From assembly GCA_014529385.2 (NCBI GenBank), contig CM043964.1:134576420-134640419 (forward strand): 64,000 nucleotides of DNA, in the 5' to 3' direction. The position numbers and the translations under genes were made by a program. The notes beneath the pieces were generated by a model, which was not told the origin of the DNA, did not search any database, and was given only the letters and a program-made list of their open reading frames with translations. Positions 10,721 to 20,580 of this stretch are shown here, in pieces. This stretch comes from Adiantum capillus-veneris (lineage: Eukaryota; Streptophyta; Polypodiopsida; Polypodiales; Pteridaceae). Every line of letters starts with the position of its first letter. Position 1 is the first letter of the stretch.

Positions 10721-11842
10721 AACCAAGAAGCTGCATAGAACTGTGCTTTCCATACATATCCCCCCTTGGAAAGACATGGAAAGATTAGGGGTACCTGAAA
10801 GGTAACGAAGTATGCGCTTCACAGCCTGGCAATGATGCATACCTGGGCTGTACATAAATCTGCTTGCTTGTGAAACCCCAAATTGAATGTCTGGATGAGT
10901 GTTGCCTGCCAAATATATCAAGCAACCAACTGCTGCTGCATAAGTATGTACATCAAAAGGTTCTCCAGCATCGTGCATGCTCAACTTTGATCCAGTTTCT
11001 ACGGGTGTAGAGATTGGTTTACAATTTTGCATACCAAACTTGTTCAAAATTTTATGCAAATATTTTGCCTGCAACATGTATATGCCATCCTCTGATTGCA
11101 CAAACTGAATACCCAAGTAATAATGTAGCAAACCAAGATCAGACATCTCAAAGGTTTTTCTCAAAGCATCTTTAAATGCTTCAATTTCATCTGTAGTCTT
11201 TTCTGTAAGAAGCATATCATCCACATAAAGTGTTAGCATAATGAGAACTCCATCTCTCTTTTTGACATACAAAGTACTTTCTGTTGGACTATTCTGAAAT
11301 CCCTGGCCAATCAAATAAGTATGTATCTTCTCATACCATGCTCTTGAAGCCTGTTTGAGACCATACCAAGCTTTACGCAATCTACATACCTTTTGCTCTT
11401 GACCTTTTACAACAAAACCACTTGGTTGACTTACATAAACTTCTTCCTGCAAATCACCATTCAAAAAAGCAGTTTTGATATCCAACTGATGCACTTTCCA
11501 ACCATGATGAGCAACAATTGCAACTAGTGATCTAATTGTGGACGCACGAGAAGTAGGAGCAAAGGTTTCATCATAATCTATGCCTTTCTGTTGCGCGTGG
11601 CCTTTTGCCACAAGCCTTGCTTTGTACCTGTCAACAGTACCATCTTGTTTCCTTTTTACCTTAAAAATCCACTTTGTACCAATAGGCTTTTTACCTGTAG
11701 TCAAGTCCACTAGATCCCATGTATGATTCTTATGAATAGAATCAATTTCTTGCTGCATAGCATCTTTCCATTGAACACACTCTAAAGCTTGTTCAAATGA
11801 ATCAGGCTCATCTGCATCACAAAGAGTGCTAAAGCAAGCCAA
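10700..11842 (-). pseudogene. Copia A reverse transcriptase
   Basis: This is a complete copia RT domain (RVT_2). In order it shows W-K-D-A-M-Q-Q-E, G-T-K-W-I-F-K-V-K, the T-A-F-L-N-G-D block, Y-G-L-K-Q-A and the catalytic Y-V-D-D near 11217-11228. A tail of the T-R-P-D type follows (here T-H-P-D-I-Q-F). The frame ends by slipping into nonsense at about 10720, before RNase H. Upstream it is separated from integrase by two stops near 11880-11906. Confidence 0.92.
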
Positions 11843-11902
11843 ATCTACTTGCTCTCTGCCAAAAGTAGTACCAGCACGTGTTTTTCATGGCAACGGTGCA
11901 TC

Positions 11903-13024
11903 TTACTTGCTATCCTGCAAAGTTTTTTGAACCCATTTAGGCAAGGTTCTTTCTTCCCTGAGAACTTCTTGCTCTTCACGCACAATTTTCTCTATATCAT
12001 GAGGTGTCACATGCTGATCAAAAGATTGATCAAGATTATCAACCTGTTGTGATTCTTGATTCTCCACAAAAGAAGGAAGCAAACCTTCAAATACATCATG
12101 TGTCTGCATATGAGGTACATCAAAAGCAACCATAGGTTGAGCAGTAGTTTCTGCAAAAATTACATCACAACTTTCAAAAATCTTGTTTGTAGCAGGATTG
12201 TAAAGTCTATAACCTTTACTTCCACTATTGTACCCCACAAATATACATTTGATTGCCTTATCATCAAGCTTCCCACGTAACTGTTGAGGGATGTGAGCAT
12301 AAGCAAGACAACCAAAAACACGAAGATAACTGACTGAAGGTTTTCTGTCATACCAAGCTTCATATGGAGTAATGGTCTTCAAGGCACGAGTGGGACACCT
12401 GTTCAAAACATGTGCTGCACAAGCAACTGCCTCCATCCATAGCTTATGAGGCAAACTCTTAGCCTTGAGCATACATCTAACCGTCTCCATTAAAGACATG
12501 TTCTTCCTTTCTGCAACACCATTCTGTTGTGGTGTGTATGGCATAGTGCATTGGTGTTTAATGCCTTTCTTTCCCAAAAAATCCTTAAATGCACCTGACA
12601 TGTATTCACCTCCTCGATCGGTACGAAGAGTCTATACTTTGCAACCTGTTTCATTTTCAACCATGGCGACATAATGTTGAAAATTTGCAAACATATCTGA
12701 CTTTGCTTTGAGTGGATACACCCAAAACAACCTGGAAAAGTCATCAATGAAGGTCACAAAATAAAGGCTGTTTCCAATAGATGGCGTCCTCATAGGACCA
12801 CAGACATCACTGTGTACAAGCTGCAACTTTCGTGTCCCTCTAACTAAACCATCCTGCGGAAATGCAAATCTCAGCATCTTTCCAAAAACCCAATCTTCAC
12901 ATACATGTCTTGGTGGCATCTCCAATAAAGACAAATCATGCACCATATTATGACATTGTAAAGTCATCAAACTGCCATAACCAACATGCCCAAATCTAGC
13001 ATGCCACAACTCAGCATCCTGCAT
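11903..13024 (-). pseudogene. Copia A integrase
   Basis: The pre-integrase zinc region (L-W-H-A-R-F-G-H) starts just below 13024. The core follows, with V-H-S-D-V-C-G-P, F-I-D-D-F-S, D-R-G-G-E-Y and P-Q-Q-N-G-V-A-E-R. All three acidic positions are present. An in-frame TAG at 12632-12634 (plus-strand coordinates) splits it. From the relatives, that codon was probably glutamine (CAG). The C-terminal part runs to 11903, with the usual copia linker before RT. Confidence 0.92.
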
Positions 13025-13027
13025 GGC

Positions 13028-14431
13028 CTAAGTCTTTGTTTCTGCAATACATACCTGAATCTTCTTTTCATAACGATCTAGCACAAATAGTCCATTTTCC
13101 AGCGTACCTGTAGTGATAAGAGAATAACCATTCTCTCGATCTCGTACAACACATCTATCATCCTCAAAAATGACCCGAAGACCATTTTTTGCAAGAGAGG
13201 ATACAGACAACAAATTCTTCTTGATCCCTGGAACATATAAGACATCTGGCAAGCATAAATCTGAAATGGTAATCAAAATCTTACCAAGGCCTTTGATTGG
13301 ATAAGAAGCATTATTTTCACATGTCACCTTCTTTCCTGCTGGAGCTGCATCCAATGAACAAAACAAATCCTTCCTTGAAGTAATATGCCTGGATGCACCA
13401 CTATCAAAGTACCAAATCATTTGTGTCTCGTCAACACTATAAGCAGAAAAATCTGAACATACTAAGAAAGCATAAGTATCCTGCACAAAGTTTGCAGACT
13501 CTTCTTTAGCTGTAGAAGAATCACCAGAAGCTGAAACAACCAAACTTGACTCTTTCTTCTTTTCTTTCGCAATTCGCTTTTTACACTCACTAATGTAGTG
13601 ACCAGGTTTCTTGCAGTAGTGACATTTACCTTTTTTCTTGGACTTGTCGGAATCACCTTTAGACTTCTCTGAAGACTGTCCTGCACCAGACTTGGAGTGA
13701 TGAGCACTCTCTTTACCCTTGTTTTTGCTATGTACAACAAGAGCATGATCCATACCATCCACCTGTAAAGACTTGTTCTTACGTGATTGATCCTCCTGCA
13801 ATAGCAAAGCCACTAACTCTTCAAAACGAAGAGGCTCGGGATTAGCTCGCAAAGACAGAGTCAAAGAAGTCTGAAAAGTCAAATAAGATGGTGGTAGTGA
13901 ATTGAGTGTTTTGGAAACCAATTCCTTCTCTGGAATCACTTCATCAATGCTAAGCAATTGCTCTTTAAGATCCCTAATTTTTGTAAGATGCTCGACGATA
14001 TCGTCACCTTTGTCCATCTGTATTTTGTCAAGTTGTCTCTTCAAAAACTCTATTCTGGCAGCGTTTCTTCCTCCAAACATAGCTTGCAGAGTGTCCCAAG
14101 CATCCTTAGAAGTTCTGCAAGATCTGATATGTGGTGTGATTGTCCTCTTTATGGTTAAGGCAATCACAGCCATAGCTTGTGCATCTTTAGTATCCCATCT
14201 CTTTTGCTCTGGAGTGACTTGTGAGGGTCCTGCACCAACAGCTGCACCACGACCAGGCGTGGCAGGTGCAATGCTACCTGGACGAACTTCATCTCCAGAT
14301 ACATAATCCCACAATCCTTTACCAACCAAAACATTTTTGGCCATAAAAGACCAAAGAGAATAGTTGGTACCATCCAATTTGTCTTCGGATGTAAACGCAC
14401 CAAAAATCTCTTTCTCCGTAGATTGAGCCAT
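13028..14431 (-). CDS. Copia A Gag-protease
   Basis: The start chosen is the Met of M-A-Q-S-T at 14431; the frame is open a little further upstream. The N-terminal part is a UBN2-type copia Gag. A zinc knuckle C-X2-C-X4-H-X4-C lies near 13600-13640. The aspartic protease active site D-S-G-A-S lies near 13400, followed by the L-P-D-V-L-Y-V-P-G block. The frame ends with TAG at 13028-13030. The pre-integrase domain continues in the same frame right after it, so the stop is probably a mutated glutamine codon inside one polyprotein. Confidence 0.92.
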   Translation of the reverse strand: MAQSTEKEIFGAFTSEDKLDGTNYSLWSFMAKNVLVGKGLWDYVSGDEVRPGSIAPATPGRGAAVGAGPSQVTPEQKRWDTKDAQAMAVIALTIKRTITPHIRSCRTSKDAWDTLQAMFGGRNAARIEFLKRQLDKIQMDKGDDIVEHLTKIRDLKEQLLSIDEVIPEKELVSKTLNSLPPSYLTFQTSLTLSLRANPEPLRFEELVALLLQEDQSRKNKSLQVDGMDHALVVHSKNKGKESAHHSKSGAGQSSEKSKGDSDKSKKKGKCHYCKKPGHYISECKKRIAKEKKKESSLVVSASGDSSTAKEESANFVQDTYAFLVCSDFSAYSVDETQMIWYFDSGASRHITSRKDLFCSLDAAPAGKKVTCENNASYPIKGLGKILITISDLCLPDVLYVPGIKKNLLSVSSLAKNGLRVIFEDDRCVVRDRENGYSLITTGTLENGLFVLDRYEKKIQVCIAETKT

Positions 14432-14815
14432 ACTGTGGATGCACACAAGAGAGCAAAAGAACCTCCAAGAGATTCACAAATCTCCTCTCGAATGCAAGCA
14501 AAACTCTACACAAAATCTCAGCACAAAGCTAAGACAACCTGCTTCCCAAAAGAACTGTTTACCTAAAGAAAATATGTCAAAAAGCACACGCTCTTGATCT
14601 AAACGCCTCCGAAAAGTAACTTCTGCTACGCTGCTCAGAACAAAATTTTGAGGGCTCGAACGGCTTCAAAAGGGGGGTAAAACCGCAGGTCACCTGTTGA
14701 AAATACTCCCGGAACGTCGAGGATGCTCCCACGAACAAATTTTCCGAAAACTGCATGAAAACTGCAATTGCGCACGCGGACGCGAAAACGCAAGTAGAGG
14801 CTCTGAAAATCACCT

Positions 14816-14828
14816 TGCTCTGATACCA
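14816..14828 (-). other. Primer binding site of copia A
   Basis: On the minus strand this reads TGGTATCAGAGCA, two bases after the 5' LTR. It is the same initiator-Met-type site as in copia B. Confidence 0.92.
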
Positions 14829-14830
14829 AT

Positions 14831-15110
14831 TGTTGAAGATGATGAAACAGGAAACAGAAGGAAGATAGCAACTCGGAGTAGGAAGAAGATGGAGAAGGAG
14901 AAGACACAGAGCTTGCGTACGAGATCTCTGTAGTCTATCTCTCTGTATTAGAATAATAGAGTATGTACAAACTCAGAGCTACAAAGCTTATATGAGACCA
15001 TAAGAGATAAGGTGTCCTTTCACACCAGATGTCCAGGGGGAAAAACCCCAGTGGGAGAAAAGTGCCCCTGGTGAAGCGCGTATACACACTAACACTACTA
15101 CATATCTACA
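14831..15110 (-). repeat. 5' LTR of copia A
   Basis: This is the intact 280-bp LTR, TGTTGAAG to TCTACA on the plus strand. It is paired with the split copy at 1155-1402 and 10178-10212. Confidence 0.95.
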
Positions 15111-15115
15111 TTCAC
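15111..15115. repeat. Target site duplication of copia A, right copy
   Basis: TTCAC matches 1150-1154 exactly. Confidence 0.95.
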
Positions 15116-15134
15116 ATCAGGTGCAGCATTTACC

Positions 15135-16485
15135 ATGGCTGACAACAACAACACAGATGTGTTCAAGATGTTTGCTGCTGAGGACAGGTTCGATGGGGAC
15201 AAGTACCCTATGTGGGCTTATATGATGCAACATGTAAAAGGGCGTCTAGAACATTGTGCAGGGCATTGATATACGTCCTAGTTCTGAGGATCTAGGCGAT
15301 GTTGAGGATGTTGCAGGTCTTGCTGCAAGGATTGCTGCTGTTAGAGTTGTTTTGCCTACGGTAGAACAAGCTCGTTGGGATGTTAAGGATGCGCAGGCTC
15401 ATACATTGATTGCGTTGTTTGTGAAGAGCACCATTGTTCCTCACATCCGTTCAGCAAAATTTGCAAAACAGGCTTGGGATATTCTAGTAGGTCTTTATGC
15501 AAGTCGCAATGAGGCTAAAATTGCTTTGCTGCATAAAGAGCTGGAGTCGAAGATTATGCATGAGGAAGATGATATGGACACTTTCCTTGCTAGTGTCAAG
15601 GATATCAATGAGCAACTTATTTCTGCAAGAGAAGTCATTTCAAACAGTTCCCTTGTGCAGACTGTTCTTGATGCCTTACCAGATTCTTCCCAGACTTTTG
15701 CTAGTACTTGGAGACTTATGACCCAAGGAAATCCAGAAGTTGTCAAGTTTGATGCATTATGCACATTGCTGTTGCAAGAGTCACTTTCCAGAAAAAACAG
15801 GACTAGACAGCATGCAACAGGCTTTTATTGCTTCTCAAAGAAAGGGTGGTAGCAGTAATGCAGCCACTTCTTATGGTTCTACTACGAGTGGCAAAACTTC
15901 TTATCCTAATGCTTCTACTGGCAGCAATTCGTCAGGCAATTCTGGTGACAAGGGCAAAAAGAAGATACATTGCCATTATTGTAAAGCTAATGATCACTTG
16001 ATCAAGTCGTGTCCTAAGTTGAAGGCCAAAGAGGCTAAGAAGAAAGAGGATGGTTCCACTGCAAATGCTGGTTCCACTACAAATGCAGCCGTTGTTGAGT
16101 CTTCTGTGAAAGGAGACTGTGTTGCTGATGCTGATGCAGAATTGGCTTTTAGCGTAGACTGCACTTACAATCCTGTTGTCCATGATGCATGCTTGTCAGT
16201 TGCTGAAGATTCACATGTGTGGTATTTCGATAGTGGTGCTACAAAGCACATTACCTCACATCGTGAATTGTTCACCTCTCTCGCCTCTGTCCCTCATGGG
16301 AATTCTGTCACTTGTGCCAACAATGCCTCTTATCCAGTTTAGGGAGTTGGAAAGAGTATGCTTACTGTTGCAAATGGCAGTTCCTTCACGCTTGTTGATG
16401 CACTATATGTACCTGGGATCAAGAAGAATCACTTGTCTGTATCCGCACTTGCTAGACTTGGACTTGTAGTCAAATTTGTGTGTGA
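15135..16485 (+). pseudogene. Copia B Gag-protease, decayed
   Basis: The start is the ATG at 15135 (M-A-D-N-N-N). A frame change occurs near 15245. The UBN2 Gag body is readable at 15256-15800. Another frame change near 15790 leads to a zinc knuckle (C-X2-C-X4-H-X4-C near 15970) and the protease motif D-S-G-A-T near 16230. A TAG at 16340-16342 interrupts the protease where the relatives have an ordinary codon. The L-Y-V-P-G-I-K block follows near 16410. The gene is not functional. Confidence 0.88.
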
Positions 16486-16535
16486 CAGATGTGTATCACA
16501 AGTGTGGACAAAATTCTGCAAATGCTGTTGCAGAT

Positions 16536-17810
16536 TCAAGGGCTATTTCCGAGGCAAAACTTTGGCATGCACGTTTTGGTTATCTTAATATTGGCAGTTT
16601 GCTGCATTTGCAAAATTCTGATATGGTTGCTTCTTTGCCGCCTCTTCAAGGACCTGTCAAACATGTTTGTGAAGGCTGTATTTTGGGTAAGATGCAACGT
16701 TCTATGTTTCCAAAGGATGGTTCAGCTCGGGCCACATGCAGGTTGCAGCTTGTGCATTGTGATGTTTGTGGGCCCATGCAAACTCCGTCCTTGGGCAATT
16801 ACCTGTACTTCGTGACTTTCATTGATGATTACTCCAGCCATGCATGGGTATTTACGCTTAAAGCAAAGTCCGAAGTTTTTATGTGCTTCAAACAATGTCT
16901 GGCTATGGCTGAAAATGTCTCGAAATGTACTATGGGCACCCTCCGTTCTCATCCGGGGGGGAGTATATGTCTCATGAATTTAATGCATTTCTCGCTAGTC
17001 GTGGGATAAAACACCAATGTACAGTGGCTTATACACCTTAGCAAAATGGTGTTGCTGAGAGGAAAAACAGGTCACTTACGGAAATGGCATGATGTATGGT
17101 CAAAAGTCAAGCTTTGCCGCATTCTTTTTGGCTTGAGACCATCATGTGTGTGCCACTTATGTACTAAACAGGTGTCCTACGAAAGCTTTGCAGTCTATTA
17201 TTCCATATGAAGCTGGCATGATAGAAAACCTTCTATTGAGCACTTGAGTGTTTTTGGATGTTTGGCATATGCTTTGGTGCCACAAACACAGCGCAGAAAA
17301 TTGGATGATAAGGTTGTCAAATGTATTTTTGTTAGTTATAGTGCTGAAAGAAAATGTTACAGGTTGTATAATCCGCAAACAAAACGTATTCTGGTTTCAC
17401 GGGATGTAGTGTTTGTGGAAGATTCTGTTTAGCCCTTGCTGTCATGTACTAGACACAGTAATGTAAGCTCACAGGACATTTATGACACTTTGTTGCCTCT
17501 TTTCAGTGGTGGAAATACGAATGTAAGTTCCAACGAAGCAAATGTACAGCCTATGGGGGTTTCTAAAAATGTTATAGATCAGCCTATTACTGATGCAGAT
17601 GTACATGATGTACTTGATGAGAAAAGGGCTGAAAATGAGCAGACTAGAGGTATGCCAAAATGGCTGGTGCACACTTTGCGTGACAGTAAATTGGATGCAC
17701 CTTTGTCTAGTTGTACTCGTTCAGGCTCTCACCATGCATCTAGCTTACATGATGTTCAGGAGCCTCTATCTTTGATGAAGCACAGAATTCAAAAAATTGG
17801 ATGGCTGCCA
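16536..17810 (+). pseudogene. Copia B integrase and linker, decayed
   Basis: L-W-H-A-R-F-G-Y near 16560 marks the pre-integrase domain. V-H-C-D-V-C-G-P and F-I-D-D-Y-S near 16755-16830 are core integrase motifs. After a frame change near 16930 the T-P-x-Q-N-G-V-A-E-R block is readable, but glutamine is replaced by TAG at 17039-17041. A further TGA follows near 17090 and a TAG at 17430-17432. The 17436-17800 part is the variable linker before RT. Confidence 0.85.
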
Positions 17811-18499
17811 TGCAATTAGAATATGATGCACTTATAGAAAATGACACATGGACTTTATGTGATTTGCCTCCTGGCAAAAAGGCCATTGGTATGAAGTGGG
17901 TTTACAAGTTCAAACGCAAGCCGGATGGTGAGATCGATCGCCATAAGGCTCGACTTGTTGCAAAGGGTTATGCACAACAAAAAGGCATAGATTATGAAGA
18001 GACTTTTGCTCCCACTTGTCGTATGACTACTGTGAGTTTTCTATGTGCATTGGCAGCTCATTTTGGTTGGGATGTACATCAATCAGACACTGTTACTGCT
18101 TTCTTGAATGGTGACATATTTGAGGAAGTTTATGTAACACAGCCTCGCGGTTCTGTCATAAAAGGACAAGAGGACAAAGTGTGTAGATGTAAGAAGGCTT
18201 TGTATGGGTTGAAGCAATCTCCTCGTGCTTGGTATGAGATAGGTGACACTCATTTGGTCAAACAAGGCTTTCGTAACAGTCCAACAGAAAGCACATTGTA
18301 TGTAAAGCGTGAGGGTGATGTGATTCTCATTGTGGTTCTTTATGTCGATGATTTGCTGATCACTGGACCAAATGAGAGACATATTGCTGAATTTCAGGCT
18401 GATTTGAATGCTACTTTCAAGATGAAAGATTTGGGGCTGTTGCATCATTACTTGGGTATACAGTTTAAGCAGTGTGACGGTGGTATTGCCTTGTGTTAG
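17801..18499 (+). pseudogene. Copia B reverse transcriptase
   Basis: The RT core is intact from K-W-V-Y-K-F-K through T-A-F-L-N-G-D and Y-G-L-K-Q-S to the catalytic Y-V-D-D near 18345. It stops at TAG 18497-18499, where copia A and other copia elements have a glutamine-type codon. The residual RT tail continues at 18500-18800 with further damage. Confidence 0.9.
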
Positions 18500-19330
18500 A
18501 AAAGTTACATAGAGACATTGCTATGTAAGTTTAGACTTGAGGATTGCAGACCTATTGCCACTCCCATGGAAACAGGTTTGAAGTTGAGTCTACATGATGC
18601 TGGCGATCCTCGTTATGTCACTCTTTACCAAACTGTTGTTAGCTGCCTTATTTATGTATGCAACAAGAGCCGGATATTCAGTTTGCAGTCTCACAGGTCA
18701 GCAGATTTATGCATAGCCCAGGGTCTAAGCATTGGCAGGCTATCAAGAGGATTTTCCACTACCTTAGTGGAACTTTACATCTTGGCTTGTTTTATCCCTA
18801 GGGGGGATCATTGCCGCCATACTTACATGCTTTTTTGGACTTAGATTGGGCTGGTTTTTTTGACATGCGAGTGTCCACAAGTGGTTTTTGTTTCATGCTT
18901 GGCAGTTCATGTATATCATGGTTGAGCAAGAAACAACCTATTATGGCCACTTCAAGTTGTGAGGCTGAGTACAGCGCAGTCTTCACAGCTGCGGTTGAGT
19001 GTGTATGGGTCAGACGCCTTATGGCTGATTTGGGTGTTGGACAGGACACTGCCAACACTATATACACTGACAGTCAGAGCGCATTAGCAGTTGCAAGGAA
19101 CCCAGTTTTTCATGCTCGCACAAAGCACATTGAGGTGCATTACCACTATGTCAGGGAGAGGCAGCTAACAACAGTTTTACACAAGACAACCTTGCAGATC
19201 AGCTTGGCTTGGCTTATGTGCCAACACAGGACAACCTTGCAGATCTTTTCACAAAGGCGTTGTCTCGTGAGAAGCTTGAAGCTTTCAGCAAAGCTTTGGG
19301 CTTACTCCCCTTTGTGGACTGATCATGTCC
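18500..19330 (+). pseudogene. Copia B RT tail and RNase H
   Basis: Readable blocks are K-F-x-L-E-D-C-R-P-I-A-T-P-M-E near 18525 and D-W-A-G near 18845. They are followed by S-C-I-S-W-L-S-K-K-Q-P, S-C-E-A-E-Y and D-S-Q-S-A to about 19150. A small duplication or frame change near 19160-19230 repeats the T-T-L-Q-I-S/F segment. The true C-terminus is lost. Confidence 0.85.
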
Positions 19331-19386
19331 TCAGGGCATGGAACTTCCCTTTATTCATGTGCCAGATCTCGTTAACCCCATCACTC

Positions 19387-19398
19387 CAGAGGGGATTT
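19387..19398 (+). other. Polypurine tract of copia B
   Basis: AGAGGGGATT lies immediately before the 3' LTR. Confidence 0.75.
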
Positions 19399-19400
19399 TC

Positions 19401-19620
19401 TACCATATACATGTGGTAGTGATGTGTGTGAACACACTAGGACCGCCGGGGAATTTTTTCCCTCTTTAGGAGGTTCTTTCCCCTGAGCATTGTATATACA
19501 CCCATCACTCTAGGGCTATCTATCTTTCCATTGCACACTAAGTAATACACTCTCCATTGTGCGCCTTGAGCTTCCTTTGTCTTCTCCGAGCTGTGTGCAT
19601 TTCTCTGCAACCCTAATTCC

Positions 19621-19624
<4 letters not shown>
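19401..19624 (+). repeat. 3' LTR of copia B
   Basis: It matches 588-811 over its full length with about 14 substitutions. It ends CCAACA directly in a CA microsatellite. Confidence 0.92.
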
Positions 19625-19692
<68 letters not shown>

Positions 19693-19710
19693 TAGAGAGA
19701 GAGAGAGAGT
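19622..19710. repeat. (CA)n followed by (GA)n microsatellite
   Basis: About 34 CA units are followed by a GA run. It begins inside the last bases of the LTR. Confidence 0.95.
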
Positions 19711-19757
19711 TGTTCTCAATGGTACATAATGGATGTCTAATGGTCATCGGTGTGGTG

Positions 19758-20034
19758 ATAGCTACCATACCCTCCTTCTCTAAGAATTGCTACCTTGTGA
19801 TTGTGATCCCCTGAGAGTGACCTCTTCTCCCTTTATATAGTTAAAGAGAGGAGATGTCTTAGATTTATTTATTGGGAGTGGCCCAATCCATGTGACGGTT
19901 GGTCAGATATGTATGTTGTATAATACATGTGATGGGAGAGGTCCACAAAGAGAGAATAGGAGAGAGGTAGAGAGAGGGGGGGGATAGAGTTGAGAGGAGA
20001 AATTACATGCTTGCTGCTTGTAGCTAGCTTATCG
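19758..20034. repeat. 277-bp direct repeat, left copy (DR1)
   Basis: It is nearly identical (about 95% by eye) to 23846-24124. Both start ATAGCTACCATACCCTCC and end near TAGCTAGCTTATCG. Each contains TTTATATAG, which could serve as a TATA box. The pair brackets the unrecognised gene and the histone H3 gene. They could be LTR-like ends, a segmental duplication, or traces of recombination. Confidence 0.9.
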
Positions 20035-20580
20035 GGAGCATTATGAGAAATATGAACCTTGCATGGACCTTGTAAGGAATCCTAATTTTTAGGATTAAGG
20101 TTAATGTTGTGTGGGGTTAAGGGGGCAAGGGCATTGAAGAAGGTAGTCTTGAGTAGGCTTTTCTAGCCTTTTTTTTAAACAAATGTAGGATGTGGACCTA
20201 AGGGGTTACTTTCTCTCTCTAGCTTTTTTTAAAGTGAAGGAAGGATACGGGTGTGACCACATCAGCAAAAACGAAAAACGGGGGTCACTAAGAGTCAAAA
20301 TTTGACTTTTTTTTAAAAAAATCATTTTTTCTTATTTTTTATTTAAAACTCCCTCCCAACATATATACATATCCGAAAATCATTTTTGACCCATTTTTTA
20401 ACCCACAAGCTTAGAAAGTCCATTTTTTCAAAAATCTTTTTCCCAAAAAGTCAAAAACACTTTGTTCTCTCCTCCTCCTCTCTTCCTCTCCTCTCCCTCC
20501 CTGCCCCTTAAGATCCTATAAGCCGCTTCCATCCATCCTTTAATAGCCTTTTGACATTTCTTCAATTTCTTGGGAGGGGA
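20035..20580. other. No gene seen; A/T- and pyrimidine-rich
   Basis: Poly-A/T rich stretches near 20300-20460 are followed by a CT-rich tract near 20465-20510. The following gene may have its promoter or an upstream intron here, but nothing decides this. Confidence 0.4.

Larger units (their letters stand above)
1155..15110 (-). mobile_element. Middle Ty1/copia retrotransposon (element A), nested in B
   Basis: It is in minus orientation, with the 5' LTR on the right (14831-15110) and the 3' LTR on the left (1155-1402 plus 10178-10212). The left LTR is split by gypsy element C. LTRs start TG and end CA and differ at about eight positions over 248 bp. The 5-bp target duplication TTCAC is perfect. 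The internal order on the minus strand is gag-protease, integrase, RT, RNase H. It is less decayed than B, with a few in-frame stops and one clear frameshift before RNase H. Its proteins closely resemble those of B, so they are members of related families. Confidence 0.95.
588..19624 (+). mobile_element. Outer Ty1/copia retrotransposon (element B), interrupted
   Basis: Two 224-bp LTRs (588-811 and 19401-19624) differ at about 14 positions by eye. The left LTR is followed by an initiator-Met-type primer binding site. The right one is preceded by a purine tract. The coding order gag, protease, integrase, reverse transcriptase, RNase H is that of Ty1/copia. The body is split at 1154/15111 by copia element A. 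It is decayed by at least four in-frame stops and several frameshifts, so it cannot move by itself. No clear target duplication is visible, because both flanks are microsatellite. Confidence 0.93.

Noticed and set aside
19437-19719. Minus-strand Cys/Val repeat ORFs
   Set aside because: They are translation of the CA microsatellite next to the copia LTR.
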